A DNA stretch of 16,526 nucleotides from Lactobacillus helveticus DSM 20075 = CGMCC 1.1877 (GTDB lineage Bacteria > Bacillota > Bacilli > Lactobacillales > Lactobacillaceae): positions 145,827-162,352 of the forward strand of contig NZ_GG700753.1 in NCBI RefSeq assembly GCF_000160855.1, read 5' to 3'. Positions 15,557 to 16,526 of the stretch are shown piece by piece. The first letter of the stretch is position 1. Every line of letters begins with the position of its first letter. Under the pieces are notes generated by a model. The model had not been told where the DNA came from and did no database searches. It saw only the letters and a list, made by a program, of their open reading frames with translations. Position numbers and translations under genes: made by a program.

Positions 15557-16436
15557 CAGTATTCTCTTCTGGATCTTTAATTAAAGTAATTGTTTCGGCA
15601 GTTTTATCTTCTTCAATCAAACCTGCCTTAAGCAAATGCCCTAATGCACGCTTAAATGCAGATTTAGAAATGCCGAAGTAACGCTTTATTTCTTGTGCAT
15701 CAGATTTATCGTAAAATGGTAAAGTCTTAGTTTCTCTTCTGCGTAAACTCATCAAAATCATTTGTGCATCATCGTCGATTTCTTCAAAAGCACGTGGCAA
15801 AGCACTCAAGTTTAAACGACCATATTGACTTATACCAATAACTCTACCCTTAAATTGCTCACCTAAACGCATTGGACGAGGCATTTGTGACTCGTGGACA
15901 AAGCCCAAGTAATAATCATTAGTTAAAACAAAAGCCCCAATTTCACGAGTGGCATAAACAGTTCCAAAAACATTCTCATTATTCATACCATTAGGGAAGT
16001 TTGCTGCCAATTGGTCAAAAATATTTTCGTCAGCCAATTTAGCCCAAATTCGATCCTTATAGTCGGTTTCTAGTCTTACCAAAATACGATCATCGCGACG
16101 AGGCCATCTTTCCCTTTCTCGTGGCAAATCATCCATTGATATTACCACATCTTTATCAGGTAATCCGACATCAACAAACACACCTAAACCTGGTCGAACT
16201 TCTGTTACCTTACCCCAACCATATTGATCAGGTTGAGCAAAAGGTAAGAACTGCGTCATTTCTCGATCATGTGACTTATTATCATAAATAAAGCCCTCGA
16301 TTTCATCGCCAACTTTAGGAATTTCGTCTTGGGTAAGCTCTTGCTTTTTTAGTTCATAAGTAACGCCATCAATTTGTACATAATAGGCGTTGTCATTTTC
16401 ATCAATTATTTTTCCTTTTGCAATAGTTCCAAGCAT
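15543..16436 (-). CDS. cvfB: CvfB-type S1 RNA-binding protein
   Basis: 297 residues. CvfB is an RNA-binding regulator first described as a virulence factor in Staphylococcus. The protein reads as three OB/S1-like modules: about 1-62, about 68-128 (GWGKVTEVRPGLGVFVDVGLPDKDVVIS) and about 152-212 (FGTVYATREIGAFVLTNDYYLGFVHESQMPRPMRLGE). A C-terminal winged helix (about 240-285, DAQEIKRYFGISKSAFKRALGHLLKAGLIEE) follows. GGAG 8 bases above ATG 16436 gives the start. It is the first gene of the six-gene segregation cluster and follows a terminator, so its promoter likely drives the whole unit. Confidence 0.93.
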   Translation of the reverse strand: MLGTIAKGKIIDENDNAYYVQIDGVTYELKKQELTQDEIPKVGDEIEGFIYDNKSHDREMTQFLPFAQPDQYGWGKVTEVRPGLGVFVDVGLPDKDVVISMDDLPRERERWPRRDDRILVRLETDYKDRIWAKLADENIFDQLAANFPNGMNNENVFGTVYATREIGAFVLTNDYYLGFVHESQMPRPMRLGEQFKGRVIGISQYGRLNLSALPRAFEEIDDDAQMILMSLRRRETKTLPFYDKSDAQEIKRYFGISKSAFKRALGHLLKAGLIEEDKTAETITLIKDPEENTDGEE

Positions 16437-16465
16437 TTCTTTTTCTCCTACTTTACATATTCTTT

Positions 16466-16495
16466 CATATACAAGTATAAAAGATATTTAGACAA
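16466..16495 (-). promoter_or_regulatory. Probable promoter of the cvfB-xerD-ribT-scpAB-rluB operon
   Basis: Minus-strand TTGTCT (16495-16490) is followed after 18 bases by TATATG (16471-16466). It sits between an upstream terminator and the cvfB ribosome site. No other good promoter is seen before rluB ends. Confidence 0.45.
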
Positions 16496-16526
16496 AATAA
16501 AATAGCCAGCTCGAAAGCTGACTATT
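16496..16526 (-). terminator. Terminator of the gene upstream of cvfB (gene outside window)
   Basis: AATAG-CAGC pairs with GCTG-CTATT (one mismatch; arms 16501-16510 and 16517-16526) and is followed on the minus strand by TTTTATTTTG. It belongs to a minus-strand gene beyond the right edge. Confidence 0.8.

Noticed and set aside
1..16526. CRISPR array, tRNA, rRNA or insertion sequence
   Set aside because: No spaced direct repeats, cloverleaf genes, rRNA segments or transposase with terminal repeats were found; nearly all sequence is accounted for by genes and short control regions.

Overview
The window is a stretch of low-GC Firmicute chromosome. Gene content and order (cvfB-xerD-ribT-scpA-scpB-rluB, then an FMN riboswitch with ribU, a LysM protein, cmk, rpsA, der, hup, a TPR protein, cca) match what I know of Lactobacillus genomes, most likely the L. 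acidophilus/johnsonii/helveticus cluster. That assignment is inference from gene order, AT-richness and protein similarity; no database was searched. I see 19 genes, 17 on the minus strand. No rRNA, tRNA, CRISPR array, IS element or prophage is visible. It is mainly a core housekeeping region.

Layout, in the direction of minus-strand transcription (right to left). 16436-12251: six tightly packed genes, several overlapping: cvfB, xerD, ribT, scpA, scpB, rluB. This couples chromosome segregation and dimer resolution (XerD, ScpAB) to an RNA-binding regulator, a degenerate acetyltransferase and a pseudouridine synthase. 12219-11339: an FMN (RFN) riboswitch with a terminator, then ribU, the riboflavin S-component, which carries an in-frame TGA at codon 58. 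11233-10039: a membrane-anchored LysM protein and cmk. 9967-5598: rpsA (S1), der, hup and a TPR protein, each separated by a hairpin terminator and mostly with strong Shine-Dalgarno sequences.

5557-2648: two plus-strand genes, a YitT-family membrane protein and a hemolysin-III/PAQR-like membrane protein, lie either side of minus-strand cca. Bidirectional terminators sit between the convergent pairs. 2543-1: degV (fatty-acid binding) and yozE form a small operon ending in a terminator. Immediately below that terminator begins a CPA1 Na+/H+ antiporter gene that runs off the left edge.

The most notable observation is ribU: a complete, apparently functional riboswitch controls a reading frame broken by one nonsense codon where the surrounding sequence predicts glycine (GGA to TGA). 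Lactobacilli of this group are generally riboflavin auxotrophs, so this is either a real loss of an important vitamin importer, readthrough, or a sequence error. Other points are the structured hup leader, cmk starting directly under a terminator without a Shine-Dalgarno sequence, and ribT kept inside the segregation operon. I did not find a wholly new biological system.
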